From: Cristatella mucedo | Taxonomy: Eukaryota > Bryozoa > Phylactolaemata > Cristatellidae | Reading direction: 5' to 3' | Assembly (NCBI GenBank): GCA_009760855.2 | Contig: WPIO01000058.1 | Span: 599,001 to 663,000 of the forward strand | DNA length: 64,000 nt | In this document: positions 1 through 14,649 of the stretch, one piece after another | Position numbering within the stretch: the stretch's first letter is position 1 | Layout of the letters: each line of letters begins with the position of its first letter | Notes under the pieces: generated by a model | The model's database searches: none | What the model was told of the DNA's origin: nothing | Seen by the model: the letters and a program-made list of their open reading frames with translations, nothing else | Made by a program: the position numbers and the translations under genes

Positions 1-1553
<1,553 letters not shown>

Positions 1554-1846
1554 ATGCAGTCCCAGCCAGATTACGGAGACAATGTAGGGCCTGACGACGG
1601 GCAGACTAGAGACCCGAGCGACCTTGAACGCCAGAGTCCATCGGCCGAAGGACCGCATCCGCTAGAGCAATTCCACATTGGCGACGAGAATCCGCCCAAG
1701 CAAGAGGCTCCTACTGGAAGAACGTCACTCATTCGAATCGCTGTGGAAAAGTTGAGACAGGCCGTGCATCTGTCCGACGACAGATGGAATGAGCAGCCTA
1801 GGACTGTCTCGGACGCTTGGCTGCTGCACCCTCTCAGCACCATTAG
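1554..1846 (+). CDS. HCN-like: Gene A exon 1 (N-terminus to the edge of S1)
   Basis: Encodes residues 1-97 plus two bases of R98. The first 55 residues are polar and acidic. The end ([11 protein letters not shown]) matches the WIIHP..FR motif that precedes S1 in HCN channels and in gene B (SWIIHPCSNFR). The exon must stop after 1846 (phase 2) to keep frame with exon 2; the bases there are AG then GCAATA, a GC donor rather than GT. Confidence 0.85.
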
Positions 1847-4800
1847 GCAATAATGGCGGCGAACTGTTGGAATTACTCACCCGTTGCAGCGCTCGTCTTG
1901 ACATGCAGCTGGGCGCTGTCCGAATGTGGTGCCATCTAGATATTCTTTCTCGTTACACAGGCTATACTGGGACGCCATAGTACTCATAGTTCTTGGCACC
2001 GTCTTGACGGTTCTGCCAGTCTCGATTGCCTTCAACTATAGCGACAATGGCAGGAGCTGGCTCAGATTTTACGCTTTCACAGATGCGGTGTTTTTGTGCG
2101 ACATCCTCCTAAAATTTCGGACAGGTATGCCCGCAAGTGCCGGGGGGGGGGGAGGGAGGGGGTGCCCTCCCTAGCTCAGGCCTCTGGCCCAGCGTGCTGT
2201 CCACGTCGCCAATAGAACTCGTCCTTATCTTACCTCCGAATGCCGACCTCGCGTTGCGTCGGCGCGCGAAAGTGCTTGCGAGTATTTCCCTATCAGCGGC
2301 ATGGTCTGCAGCAGGTGTCACGTTAGCTCTCCAAAGGTAATCGACTCCAGTTTATCCACGCATGACTAGTAAGCATTGCCTTAGTGATCCAAACGAAGCT
2401 GCTCCTGAGCCATGTTACATGCGGCCACGGGTTTTACAAGCCATGAGATAAAAGCATCTTCTCAAGCATGCTCGTCTTATGCGTGCTCGTCTTATACGAG
2501 GCAATACTCCGGCAGTTTGTATCGTTTATTTATGACACCGCGCTTGTTATTTACTCTTGAAAGTGTTTTTCTCGCAGTGAGCTGTGAAGTGCTAGGCAGA
2601 GATTTGGTTCTCTTTGGGTGCTGTGAAAGCACGATGCCTTTGTTATTTCTGTTATCGCTAAATAGTGATAGTTGCCATTTCTCTGGAGCACCCTGCGTCC
2701 TGCTGACGACGTTATGTCGCAGTCATCGGCTTCGTGGACCGCTGTGCCAGAGCGGTCTTGGTGGTATCTGCGCAGCTCTAGTTGTCCGTATTACGCCCAA
2801 GTGCCAAGTTGAGGTATAGTCAAAAGAGCAAGTAAACCCAATCGCTCCTCGTGAGATACATTTAGCCACCATTCTTTAGATTTAGAAATAATTATAAAAG
2901 CCTGCGAACTCTAGTGAAGCTTTTCCAATGCAAACGGAGTTGCCCAATGTGCCGTCTTCAATCAAGCCAATTAAGCTCATTTAGTAAGCTATTGGTGAGC
3001 TTTTGGCTTGCCCTAATGCTGTCAACTGGTGGGACTATCGGGATTGTGCTCTCCGATTTTGGCTCTCAGCTTCCTAAAAGTTCACTAACAGCGACAGGTA
3101 TTAAATCTCCGCACAGCGTTAGATTGCTGAACTGAATAAAAAAACACTGCTGCTTCATCAGCGTACACAGCACTCTCCCAGCACTAGCCAGGGCTCCATC
3201 ACGATTATGTAAATCTCACGATTGCTACACGAGTGTGATCAGGCTGATAGTGATTGTACATTTTAGTACTCCTGAATAGACGGTTGCTTTTTTCTGTCTG
3301 AATTGTTATTCGTGAATCGTTAAGGCTTCATACCGTTTAATATACTAACGCACGAGTTAATTTATGCTTCTTTCAGGCATATATGTACAAGACGACAAGT
3401 ACGTTCTACTGGGCTCGTCGATTGAAGTCGCAAAAAGATACGCAAGAACATGGCTACCTGTTGACATACTTGGCGCCTTTCCGCTGCATTATATCCTCTT
3501 GGCCTTAGCCCAGAGCTTGCATGTTGACTACTCTGAAGGAACCTATGTCTTCATATTTCGACTAGCAAAAATCTTTGAGCTGGCAAAGCTGCTTCGCTTG
3601 TCACACATTCAGAGATATTTTGCTACTTGGGGTAAGGTAGGTCAAAACGTCGTTTTCACTTTCGCAGCTGGGAATTTCGATAACAGTTTTGCACAGGAAC
3701 AAATCTTTGGTTAGTTCCACCCCTGAGTGAGTATAAAAAAACTGAGAGTGCGGTAAGTTAATTTGTAAATGCCCGAAGGACCACGTAGAGGCGAGCCGGT
3801 TTGGTATAGCGAATAAGGTGCTTGCCCCGATTAAGGTCTGGCTGAGGTCGTGGGCTCGAGCCCTGAGGCATATGTGAAGCGCCTGAATAGAGATTAAGTT
3901 CTCTCGGGGCGCTATATAAATGAATTATATATTTTTGGATATGGAGCGGCCAATCTTTTTCAAGTAAGGTGCTCGCTCTTTATGACCCAGGTCGTGGGTT
4001 CGAGTCCTGAAATGGTGGATCCTTATTCAACCACTGCAAGAGGCGGTGATAACCGTTTAGGCTCTTCTCCTGCACTGGCTACCAGTCAAGCAACGGATAG
4101 ACTTCAAGGTTTTGACGCTCACTTTTAAGTCTCTTTATTCTTTGGCTCCAGGCTATTTATCAGTTCTACTCCCGCACCAGGCCAAGCACCATACCACCCG
4201 CTTTTCGGAATCTAACAGTTTACCAATACCTCTTACAAGCCTCAAATCCTTTGGAGACCGTGCACTTAGTTCGTATATTCCCAAAGCCCGAAATTCACTC
4301 CCGACTTGCATCAGAACATCCCCTGACTGGACCACATTTAAAAAGAACTTAAAACCATGCCCATCTAGGACAGCATTTAGTGCGTAACTGGGATTCTTCT
4401 TTTTATGTGCTTATGCATGCTGACACTGTGCATACTGCCAATAGCCCCACTTGCATACTGACCCTGCGCATGTCAGCCCTAACCATGCTATTCATGTTGT
4501 TTATCAAGCACGATATTACTCAATGGTTTGGTCCAGCGGTTAAGGTGCTTGCCCCGATCAAGGTCTGCCTGAGGTCGTGGGCTTGAGCCCCGAGGCTTAT
4601 GTGAAGCGCCTGAATAGAGATTAGTTCTGTTTGGGCGCTATACTAATGAATTATATAAACACCATTCGATCGCGTTTCCTGTGCAGCAAACGTAAAGCGC
4701 CTAGAACGACGTTGAGTTCTCTGAGGGCGCTTTATAAAGTATATTAGTATTCTTATTATTATTATTACCGCTATATAAATGAGGCTGCTGAATCAGTTAA

Positions 4801-7800
4801 CCAATAGTTGCTGCTGAAAGCTGGGTGAAAGGCATTTTGGAACTTTCACCTGCTCAGCAACAAGGCCGTTGAATCGGTGGTTTTAAAGTTTTCTTATTCT
4901 TTGCCAAAACTTGACCCCTGGCGAAAAAGAGTAATAGCCCTCTAGATCCCGTCCCAACACATCGTCTTTTGATGTACACAGATCTGTTGCTCCCATCATA
5001 GCAATAATTAAAAACATGCACCTGCTTGCCACTCAAGTTCCTTCCCTTCTGAAAGCGATAATTGTCGAGCCACTCCTTAAAAAACATACCTAGGTCATAA
5101 TAGTTTCGGTCTGGCAGACGAAGCACTGGCGTGGTTTAAATCCTACTTATCTGATCGTGTTCAATCCGTGTCGTGCGGGGGGGGTTAGGTCTCAGACATG
5201 AGAAGGGTCACCTGTGGAGTCCCTCAAGGGTCTGTACTTGGTCCCTTGCTGTTCTCCATTTATACACAACCTCTGGGAAAAATGATTAAGGCCCATGGAA
5301 TAGGATATCACTTCTATGCTGACGATACTCAGTTGTATTTGTCATTCAAACCGTCGGAATCTGCTGCAGCAACTGAGAAACTGAATGCTTGCCTTGCCGA
5401 TATTCGATCCTGGATGTCGGAAAACTTCCTGAAATTAAATGACGATAAAACCGAACTTCTTCTCATAGGACACCCTAAGCGTATGGCTGGATTAAAAGGC
5501 TTTGATGTTCTAATAGGTGATGCTATTGTGCGACCATCACCACGTGCTCAACATTTAGGTGTCGTGTTTGACAGCTGCCTCAATTTCAAAAGCTTCATTC
5601 AGAAGACTGCCTCTACAGCTAGCCATCACATCCGATCCCTATCCAAGATTAGAAGCTGTCTCCCACAGTGGCTTGTAAAAAATTTAACTAGCTCCTTAGT
5701 TCTGTCTCGGCTTGATTATTGTAATTCCCTTTTGGCTGGGCTACCAAAGAAAGCTATTATGCCACTACAGGGGACTATGAATATGGCTGCAAAGCTGGTC
5801 TTCAAGTCCCAGCGGTTTGAGCACGTGTCACCTTTGCTGAAAGAGCTAGGATGGTTGCCGGTTAGCAAAGGATACAGAGCAAAGTTCTTACGCTGACCCA
5901 CAAGGCCCGCCATGGCTTGGCTCCTTCGTACCTAGCTGAACTGCTGCATCAGTTTCAGCCTGTTCGCGCCCTCAGGTCCTGTGTGGACGATAAATTAGCT
6001 GTCTCATTCCTCCGCTTAAAGACAGTTGGCGACAGAAGCTTTAGCTCTGCAGGTCCTAGACTGTGGAACTCGCTTCCACAATTCTTAAGCAACGACATCT
6101 ACTCTCCAACTGCCGACTATGGCACATCTTTTTCAGCGGTCCTGAACTGCTACTTCTATGCTACTCACTACCTTAACTGCTCTCCTGACTCTGCTATGCT
6201 TCCCACTTTCTCTTTGTTGCGTGAGACGAAGTCTGTTGGCTACCAAATGCATACCGCAAGGTGCTTAGGCTGTGAGTGCGCTATACAAAACTCTCCTGCG
6301 TAACACCCACATGGTCTTTATGACTTTGTGGAGTTACTGACGGAGATACATTACATTACATTACATTAGTTTATGTAACATTCACCCATTTCCCGATTGG
6401 TCTCTTTTTTGAGCACTTGAAAGATTAGAGGCTAAATGATTACATCCATTCTTCTCGCAAGCAAGTTCCTATGTTGCTAGGAAGTGGCAATCGATATGTT
6501 GAGAAAATCGTTCCCCGGAAAATGCTCTTTTTCGAACGACCATCTGAACTCAGGCGGATCAGGCTGATCACTTCCTCTCAGGCTGATCACTTCCTCTCAG
6601 GCTTAGTACTGATAAGACCGAGCTAGTAGTTACCGAACAGTCTGGTTTCATCCAAAGTTGGAAGTCATACACCTCAGGATTGTTTCGGGACGCATTATTC
6701 CCGCGTCTTCTGCTAGTCGTCTTAGCGTGCAATACCAATCCTACTTATAAATAGATAAGCACATTTCTCACACTGTAAACTCGGTTACTTTCGTTAAAGT
6801 CTAGTTAAAGCTATTTTTGACCAAATAGCTACCAACTGATTGGTTATGCCTCGTGACAAAAGATCGAATGCATAAAGCTGACGATTTCGGCAGTCGGAGC
6901 TCTAATAAAGTCCTTGGAGTAATTTAGATGACAATTTTTTTCTTCACGTACTCATCTAATCCTTAGATACAGAGCTTTGCTTTGATCTATAATTTTGATG
7001 AAACCGTTAACTATTTTGTGATCGTGCGAAGTATAGAGATGAAAGACGATATTTCACTGAAAAAGAATTCAGACTTAGTGAAGAATTTTGAGCAGCTTAG
7101 AAAAATTCTGTTGCAAAAATCGTAGCAATTCTACCAGTCTCCTCATTCACACTATGTGTAAATCGGCAGTATTAGCCCTAGTAATTGTTCATTCTTGTAT
7201 GGGTTCGGCGCCGATCGCATCCTTTTTTTTTAGTTTCATGACGTAACTGGCTCTGCCGTGGGCTACATCAAACTTTTGGCGGCTATGTTTCTTCTGTGCC
7301 ACTGGAATGCTTGCCTGACATACTATGTCCCGGCTCTTCAAGGCTTTCCAGAGAAGTCATTTGTCGTTTTGGGCGGCTTGATGGTAGGGACACTAACTTT
7401 TCTCCTGGATCTAAACGGCATTCTGCTTGTGCTTCCAGTTTGCGATAAAGCAAATTGTGAACTGAGTCTCTGCATTGTATATACATACTTCTAGTTTTTT
7501 AATCCAGGACAAAGATTGGTTTGAAATATACACGAATTCATTATACAAGACAGTTTCGAATATGATCACGACCGGATATGGTGCTTACAATCCCATTACG
7601 ACACCGGATGTGCTCGTCATGATATGGTGCATGGTTTCAGAATGCGTCTTGTATTCGCTCTTTACGGGATTTACAATTCAGAACATCAACAAGTACAACT
7701 TGTCAGCAAAGGCTTTCCAAACTAGAGTAAGTGAATCGGCAACTTTAGATCTGATATAGTCATCTAACGAGAGGTCGCTTTGGAATATGACGCCTAGATA

Positions 7801-10800
7801 TCGAGCAGATTTAATTGGAGATATGCTGGCAGAGCCAATTTTGAGCGTCAGCCTTTCCAATTTGTGAATCACACTGGGTTTGCCCATAACTAGTAAGTTA
7901 GTTTTATCATCGTTTAGTTTTAGAAAATTTGCTGCCATCTATGTGCGGATGTCATCAATACATGCAGCAAGTGAGTTGAGAGAATTTGAGGTGCCCGAAG
8001 GCTGGGAAGGTTCAAAGCAAAGGTACAAAAAACAGATCTACTTCCCCACCAGGCCAAGCATCGTACCACCAGCTTTTCGGAATCCAACAGCTTACCTATA
8101 CCTCGTACAAACCTCAAATCCTTTGGAGACCGTGCATTTAGTTTGTATGCTCCAAAAGCCTGGAACTTCCTTCCGACTTGCGTCAGAACATCCCCTGACT
8201 TGACCGCATTTAAAGAGAACTTAAAAACACAATTATTTAGGACAGCATTTAGTGGGTCCCTTTGAATCATCCTTCGTGTGCTTGTGCGTTCTGACACTGT
8301 GCATGCTGCCACTAACCACATTTGCGTGTTGACCCTGTGCATTTCACCCCTAACCATTGTATTCATGTTGTTTTTCAAGCATGATTTTACTTACTATTCT
8401 ATTGCGTTTCCCTTTGCAGCAAATGTAAAGCGCCTAGAAAAGAGATTGAGTTCTCTGAGGGCGCTTTATCAAGTGCATTATCATTATTATTATTATCAAA
8501 GCTCTTCGCGAACTCCACGACGCTCGAACCCAAAACCTCGGTTATTAAATACATTCACCTCGACCTCGGTCGTCAAAGGCGAGTACCTTAACAACTAGGC
8601 CAAACCGGCGCGGCAATGCCATTGGTACATGACAGCAAGGCTGGATGGAGAAATAATGGCTTTCTGGTGGAAGCCTCGTCTCGGCGCAGGCCCGTATAAA
8701 AAGGACTTGTGCTTCGGCCGTCTTTAAGGTACCTCAAAAATGAAATGTCCCTGAGATACGCTTCAAAACCCAACTCAGTGCGCCTCACAGAACTCCGGGT
8801 CCATTTCTGTACGACTACTCGTTTCCCAAGAGTGGCTGCTGCAGGTGCGTCGTTGGAAGGGGCTGCCGCATTCAAATAGCGACCCCCTCACCCTTTAGAG
8901 AGCGAGCCTAGACAGGTCGCTAGCGCGGCTCGTGCCATCTTTATGCAACTTCATGACGTCTCTATAAAATAATATAGCTTATTTAACAGCCTCATTTGTT
9001 TAGCAGTATGAAATCCTAACGGCTGTCACCACCGCTTGCAGCTGGCACTAAAGAATGGCCCACTGCAAGATTCGAACACTCGACCTCGGTCGTGAAGAGC
9101 GAGCCCTTTACCTCCCGAGCTAGCGTGGCTACAGGAAAGGCGATCGCGTTTCCAGTGACCGGCGCGCTCGCGCGCACGCCGAACGCGTGCACGCTCAGCA
9201 CCCCGGCAAGCTTGTAGGCGTGAACCAGGCGGTGCCTAATTTATACCTTTCGAAAAGAGCCCGTTTGGTGCACCTTGCTGCACCTCACCCCCGATGGGCA
9301 AGCTGACGTCGCTTTACGCGCGGCCCAAAAGAGCTACTTGGATGGCGCGATGGAAGTGTTCTTGGCAACTGAAAAGCAAGCTCGGAAGTAGCAGAAATAG
9401 TGAGGCCTTCCAAAGAGCCAAAGATCGGGCGACGCACTAGCTTGGCAAGCGCAGTTCGATGCATCTCCGCGGAGGAAGACACTCTCGTGGGTGTGGCCCC
9501 GCATTAGTCGTGCCACACAGGCAACGCGCCGGCGGCGTTCGTCGGGCAGCTTCGGGCAGCTTCGGGCAGCTTCGGGCAGCTTCGGGCAGCTTCGGGCAGC
9601 TTCGGGCAGCTTCGGGCAGCTTCGGGCAGCTTCGGGCAGCTTCGGGCAGCTTCGGGCAGCTTCGGGCAGCTTCGGGCAGCTTCGGGCAGCTTCGGGCAGC
9701 TTCGGGCAGCTTCGGGCAGCTTCGGGCAGCTTCGGGCAGCTTCGGGCAGCTTCGGGCAGCTTCGGGCAGCTTCGGGCAGCTTCTAGCTTTCCGAGCGGCT
9801 CCAGCCTACTCCGTTCAAGCGAAGTCTATGGAGGTGGTCTACATCCGCTTGCTTCCGGCTCTCCGAGGAGACTGGACTTGGAGAATTTGCTGGGACCTGC
9901 GAGAGGCTCGTTCCGAGCGATGGGACGCTATTTTCGTCTCGCAGAGTAGGGCTCAGCTGTCCGGAAGAGACGGGCCGTTCGTTTTCAGAGAGCCCCCAAC
10001 TGCTTCAAGTGTAGGGACGATAGAGGGTCTCCTGGCGGTGCAGCTTCGACGCAGAATCGCTGTCTCCACACGGCTTCGCCGAGCTCTAAAGACAGCTATG
10101 AAAGCATCCGTATGACGACTTGAGAAGGAATGCCGACCAAATTAGGGTCGCTCAGCTTATTCTTCGGATCACTCGCCAGCATTTACTGCTACAAATCGTA
10201 GAGCGCCTAGAAAGAGATTACGTTCTCCGAGGGTGCTTTATCGAGTGCATTATTATGATTATTGCTATTGTAAGTCACCAAATCATTCATGTATGTCAAG
10301 TCTCGCCGCATTTAACTCAACAAAGCCACAACGACTGTGTGGGTGTTACTCAGGAGAGTTTTGCATAGCGCAATAAAAACCTAAGCAATTTTGATACGCA
10401 TTCGGTAGCTAACAGTCTTATCTCACGCAACAAAGAGAATGTGAGAAGCATAGCTGAATCAGGAGAGCAGTTGAGGTTGCGAGTAGCATGGAAGTAGCAG
10501 CTCAGGGTGGCTGGAAATGATACGCCGTAAAGGGCAGCATGAGAATAGTTGTCGTTTCTTAAGAATCGTGGAAGCCAGCTCCAAAAGCTTCTCTCACCAA
10601 CGGTCCTAAAGTGGAAGAATGGAACAGCTAACTCATTGTCCATAGAGAACCTGAGGGCACGAGGAGACTGAATCATGTGCCGCCGTTCAGCTTGGTACGA
10701 AGGAGCCAAGCCGTTGCGGGCCTTGTGGATCAGCGTATGAACTTTATTCTGTATCCATTGATCGACCGGAAGCTATCAAAGCTACTTCAGCAAGGGAGGC

Positions 10801-13800
10801 GCATTGTCAAACCTTTAGGATTTTTATGCAAACATTACAGCCACATTCATCAAAAGCTACAATGGCCAGGCAGCCTTTTTTCGGTATTGCGGCCAAAATA
10901 TCCTCGCTGGTTTGGCCCAGTGAATACGGTTCTCAAGCCGACCGAGGCCAACGTAGTCGATGACCAAGGTCGTAGGCTCGAGCCCCGCGGCATATGTGAA
11001 GCTCCTGAATAGAGAGAGCTGTACTTGTTCTATGTCCATTCCATTATTTCCCGCATCTCAAACTCTCTAAGCTGTCTCACAGCACGCATTGCTGACATTC
11101 AACTTAAAATGGCAGCCAATTTCTGAACTAGAAGGACGATACAATAAATCTAGCAGGAATGAGCAAACCAAGTGTTGCTCAGAAATGGGAAAGCCTAACT
11201 TACAAAACTGACTCTACAAGTATATCTCGTTTAGCCTCTGTTTGGAATCTGGTTGTTCTCTTCCAAAATGAATAAATTAGTTCACCAGTCAAGCCTGCCT
11301 TCTGTCACCTTTCCGACATTGCCCAAATTCAGGCATTCTTAGACAAGGAGGTCACAGCCAAGCTGCTTTATTCAGTCGTGACATCTTGACCAGACTTCTG
11401 TAACGCGATACTTGTAGCGCTTCTTGACCATTCAATAATACACTAAAAGCTGGTGCAAATCTCAGCGGCTGGGCTCACGCGTCGCGAATTTCGTAACTGC
11501 CACATTGCACCTCTGCTTACTAATTTGCACTTTTTTAATTCCTACGCTCAAAGGCTTTTAGTGAGAAAAGCTTTCGCTCTGCTGGTCATTGACTGCGGAA
11601 CTTTCACACTTCTTTGACGACGGCGTGCGCTCCTCTGGGGCTGCCGACTAGAGCGCGTCCTTCCCAGTCGTACGTAGCTGATACTTCTACGGGCTACGGG
11701 CACTTTCTCTTCGACTGCCGTCCAGACTCTCTGCTGGCTGCGATTCTCACTTTCCCTTTGCTTCGCGAAATGCAGTCGACTGCCGGCTACTGCATGCGTA
11801 CCGGAAGCCTTTTCAATTATCTGCAGAAGTGTCTTCTTGGATACTTACAACCACAGCTTCCGGTTAGCGATTGTTGTCATAAAAATGTATCATAAATACT
11901 GCGAGCGAATTGGGTGTGCTAAGAAGGATTTACGTCTGCTCTTCACTTATACAGTTGCGAGGACACAAAAATACGACGTGACGCTATACATTCACCGAGT
12001 TCTGCTTCAAGCCTCGCGCGTGTCAGAATTTAGCCTCCTGAATTCATAGCTATGGACCTGCCTATACCTCTGCTAATACAAAGATAAAGACGCTGTACCA
12101 TCGAGTTAATAGCTACTTTGTATGCACTTGTTCAGCCTAGTAAAAGAATAAAAATACATTTTAATATAGCGCACTCAGATAACTCAATCTCTGTATAGGC
12201 ACTTTGCGTTTGCTGCAAAAAATGATCGAATGGTTAGTGGTAGCATGCTCATTGACAACAATGGTTAGAGTTGACATGCACAGGATCAGCATGCAAATAT
12301 AGTTAGTGGCAGCTCGCACAGTGCCAACACGTGTAAGCAAGCACACAAAAGAAACTATCTCATGGACCCACTAATTGCTGTGATAAATACATACGTTTTT
12401 ACTTTCTTTTTAAATATGATTGAGTCAGGAAGTGTAGTGCCACACGTCGGAAGTGACTTCGAGGCTTTTGGAGCATGCGAACTAAAGGCACGATCTCTAA
12501 AGGATTTCGAGTTCATGAAAGGTATTGATAAATGATTACATTCCGTATAGCGGTCTGTTCGATGCTTGGCCTGTTGGTGGAGTAGATCTGATAGGCAGGC
12601 TGGAGCCAAAGAATGAAGGGACCTAGAAGTGAGCAACAAAACCTTCATGTCGATACGTTGCTTGACCGGGAGCCAGTGCAGGTCGGCGAGGAGTGGTGAT
12701 GTGGTAACTGCGACATCGACCTCGCTTCCGTAGTGTCTGCATAACCTCGATGCACGAGAGCTAGTTCGCGACAGCCAGCTTAATTGTGGCTTGAGTCACA
12801 CGTGGTACTGCCAGAGCGGCATAGTCGTCAGGTTACGGTGTCTCTCAGAACGTCTGCCGCATCATGTCTGGACGATTCTACTGTGCACTTAGAAGAGAGA
12901 CGCTCCCACAGAGAAGCCATTTTTTCTTTGAAACAGCTGCATCAGTCAGCAAGACTCTGGCCTTATTTTGACCATTGTACAAACACAGCGACTGCACGAC
13001 TACTGTTTACCTTTTACCGTAATTGCGACGCATGTGTACAGGCGTGTTTTTCAGCAGTATTTTGGTGTACCTATCGCCTGCCTGCTTTCAGGTTATTACT
13101 TTGAGTAAGAATACGATTTAGGCTAAGCTGATTGTAAACGGTCCAATGATGCAAATTTACGCAATAGTCGCCTCACATACCCTCAACAGTTTTCTTTTTG
13201 ATGCGAAGGACTTTGTATGTATAAGACAGTATGTTAGCTTAGGAAATCCTTCCAAGAATTCCTGAATTTTTTAAAGTGTGCTATGAAATGTGCCATCAGC
13301 ACACGTACAGCAACACACTTATCGTCGCTGCAGCACCGTAAATCTTATATACATACACTTCTTACTCAAACACTTGGCCCAGGAGTTAAGGTGCATTCTT
13401 TTTTCGACCGCGGACAGAGTGAATTCATTTGATGACCAAGGTAGTGGGTTCAAGCCCTGAGGCATACGTGAAGCGCCTGAACAGAACTCGCTCCAGACTG
13501 ACGTCACGACATCTGACATGACGACATTTAAAAAGAAATACACCTGTTTATTACAGCCTTTAGTGGGTCCTTGTGATTCGTTCTTTGAGCGCTTATGCGT
13601 TGCTGACACGGCGACTACTGCTACTAACCATATCTACATTTTGATCCTGCACAAGTCCCATCTAAAAATGTTATGCTTGATGGTATTGCAAATGTTACCG
13701 CAAATCATTTGGTCATGCTTTCATTAGAGTACCTATAAGTTGCATGGTAAGAGATGAAGTTATCCGAGGACACCACATAAATTTATTATTACTGTCATTA

Positions 13801-14618
13801 CTATTACTATAAGGGCGCCATACGAATGAATTATATCTACATAGCTACGCAATACAGGATACGCCTTGCCATCTCACTGTAATGGCGTCAAAAATGTTCT
13901 TGTGTAAATCATATATGTCAAAGCTTTATTAAGTTAGGAGAAATTCTTTCGTTTCTCATTCTATGGCCTAATAGAAAGCGATTGTCCAACATCATCTTAC
14001 CATTGAGTGTTTTATTGCGTTAAGTAAGATAAATTCAAGCCTCAAGCTGCCTCTGACGAACTCAGAGCTCCAGTATTTCAAGTTGCTTGTCCCTTAGCCT
14101 CAATTACCTTTGCATACACTTAAATTCCATCAGAAAGCTTGGAAAATGTGGAATAATTTAATTCAATTGGGAGTTTTTGCTATTTTGAATTCTACTTAAC
14201 TTAAAATGCGTCCACCACCCAGCTAAAGGTGGGTGAACCACCCCATAATTGCATTACCTGCCTACCTCGCAGTTTAGGTCTTCAGAATGTTACTAAAATT
14301 TAGTATTGCATTTACTGCATGATGCCAAAGAAGTTTCGCTGATCTGATATATTGACGCAAAATGGAAAGAATTGTTAACAACAACTCTACAGTCAAGACT
14401 GCCTACTTTCAGCTACATAAATACCTATGGCTAGCGAATACGCATCGAAAGCCACAATGAGGCTTTGAATGCGTTATAGATAACCACAACGTCTTTGTGG
14501 AGGTTTGTGAAGTTCCAGCCCGAGGTAGAAAACTTGTGAACGCATTGGCACACAAATTACTACATTGGAATAAGCCTTTCGATGTTCTCTCTCTCTTTTT
14601 TTTTCTCTCTCTCTCTTT

Positions 14619-14649
<31 letters not shown>

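Larger units (their letters stand above)
3637..7233 (+). other. Gene A intron 3
   Basis: 3.6-kb intron holding the nested SINE-2/L2/SINE-1 block (3791-4800) and a (ACATT)n-tailed LINE copy (about 4890-6370). From 6370 to 7233 I see only a 19-bp tandem duplication at about 6560-6597 and otherwise unrecognised AT-rich sequence. Confidence 0.8.

Noticed and set aside
3791-4660. Possible tRNA genes (box A and box B motifs)
   Set aside because: Copies are multiple, diverged and followed by a LINE-type tail, so they are SINE heads rather than functional tRNAs.
8588-8875. 95-codon minus frame in gene A intron 5
   Set aside because: Overlaps a SINE head and resembles no known family.
9544-9783. Possible CRISPR-like array
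   Set aside because: The units are directly adjacent with no spacers, and the window is an animal genome.
9459-10115. 218-codon frame with a 10-residue [10 protein letters not shown] repeat
   Set aside because: A product of the 10-bp minisatellite; it lies in an intron and has no homologous domain.
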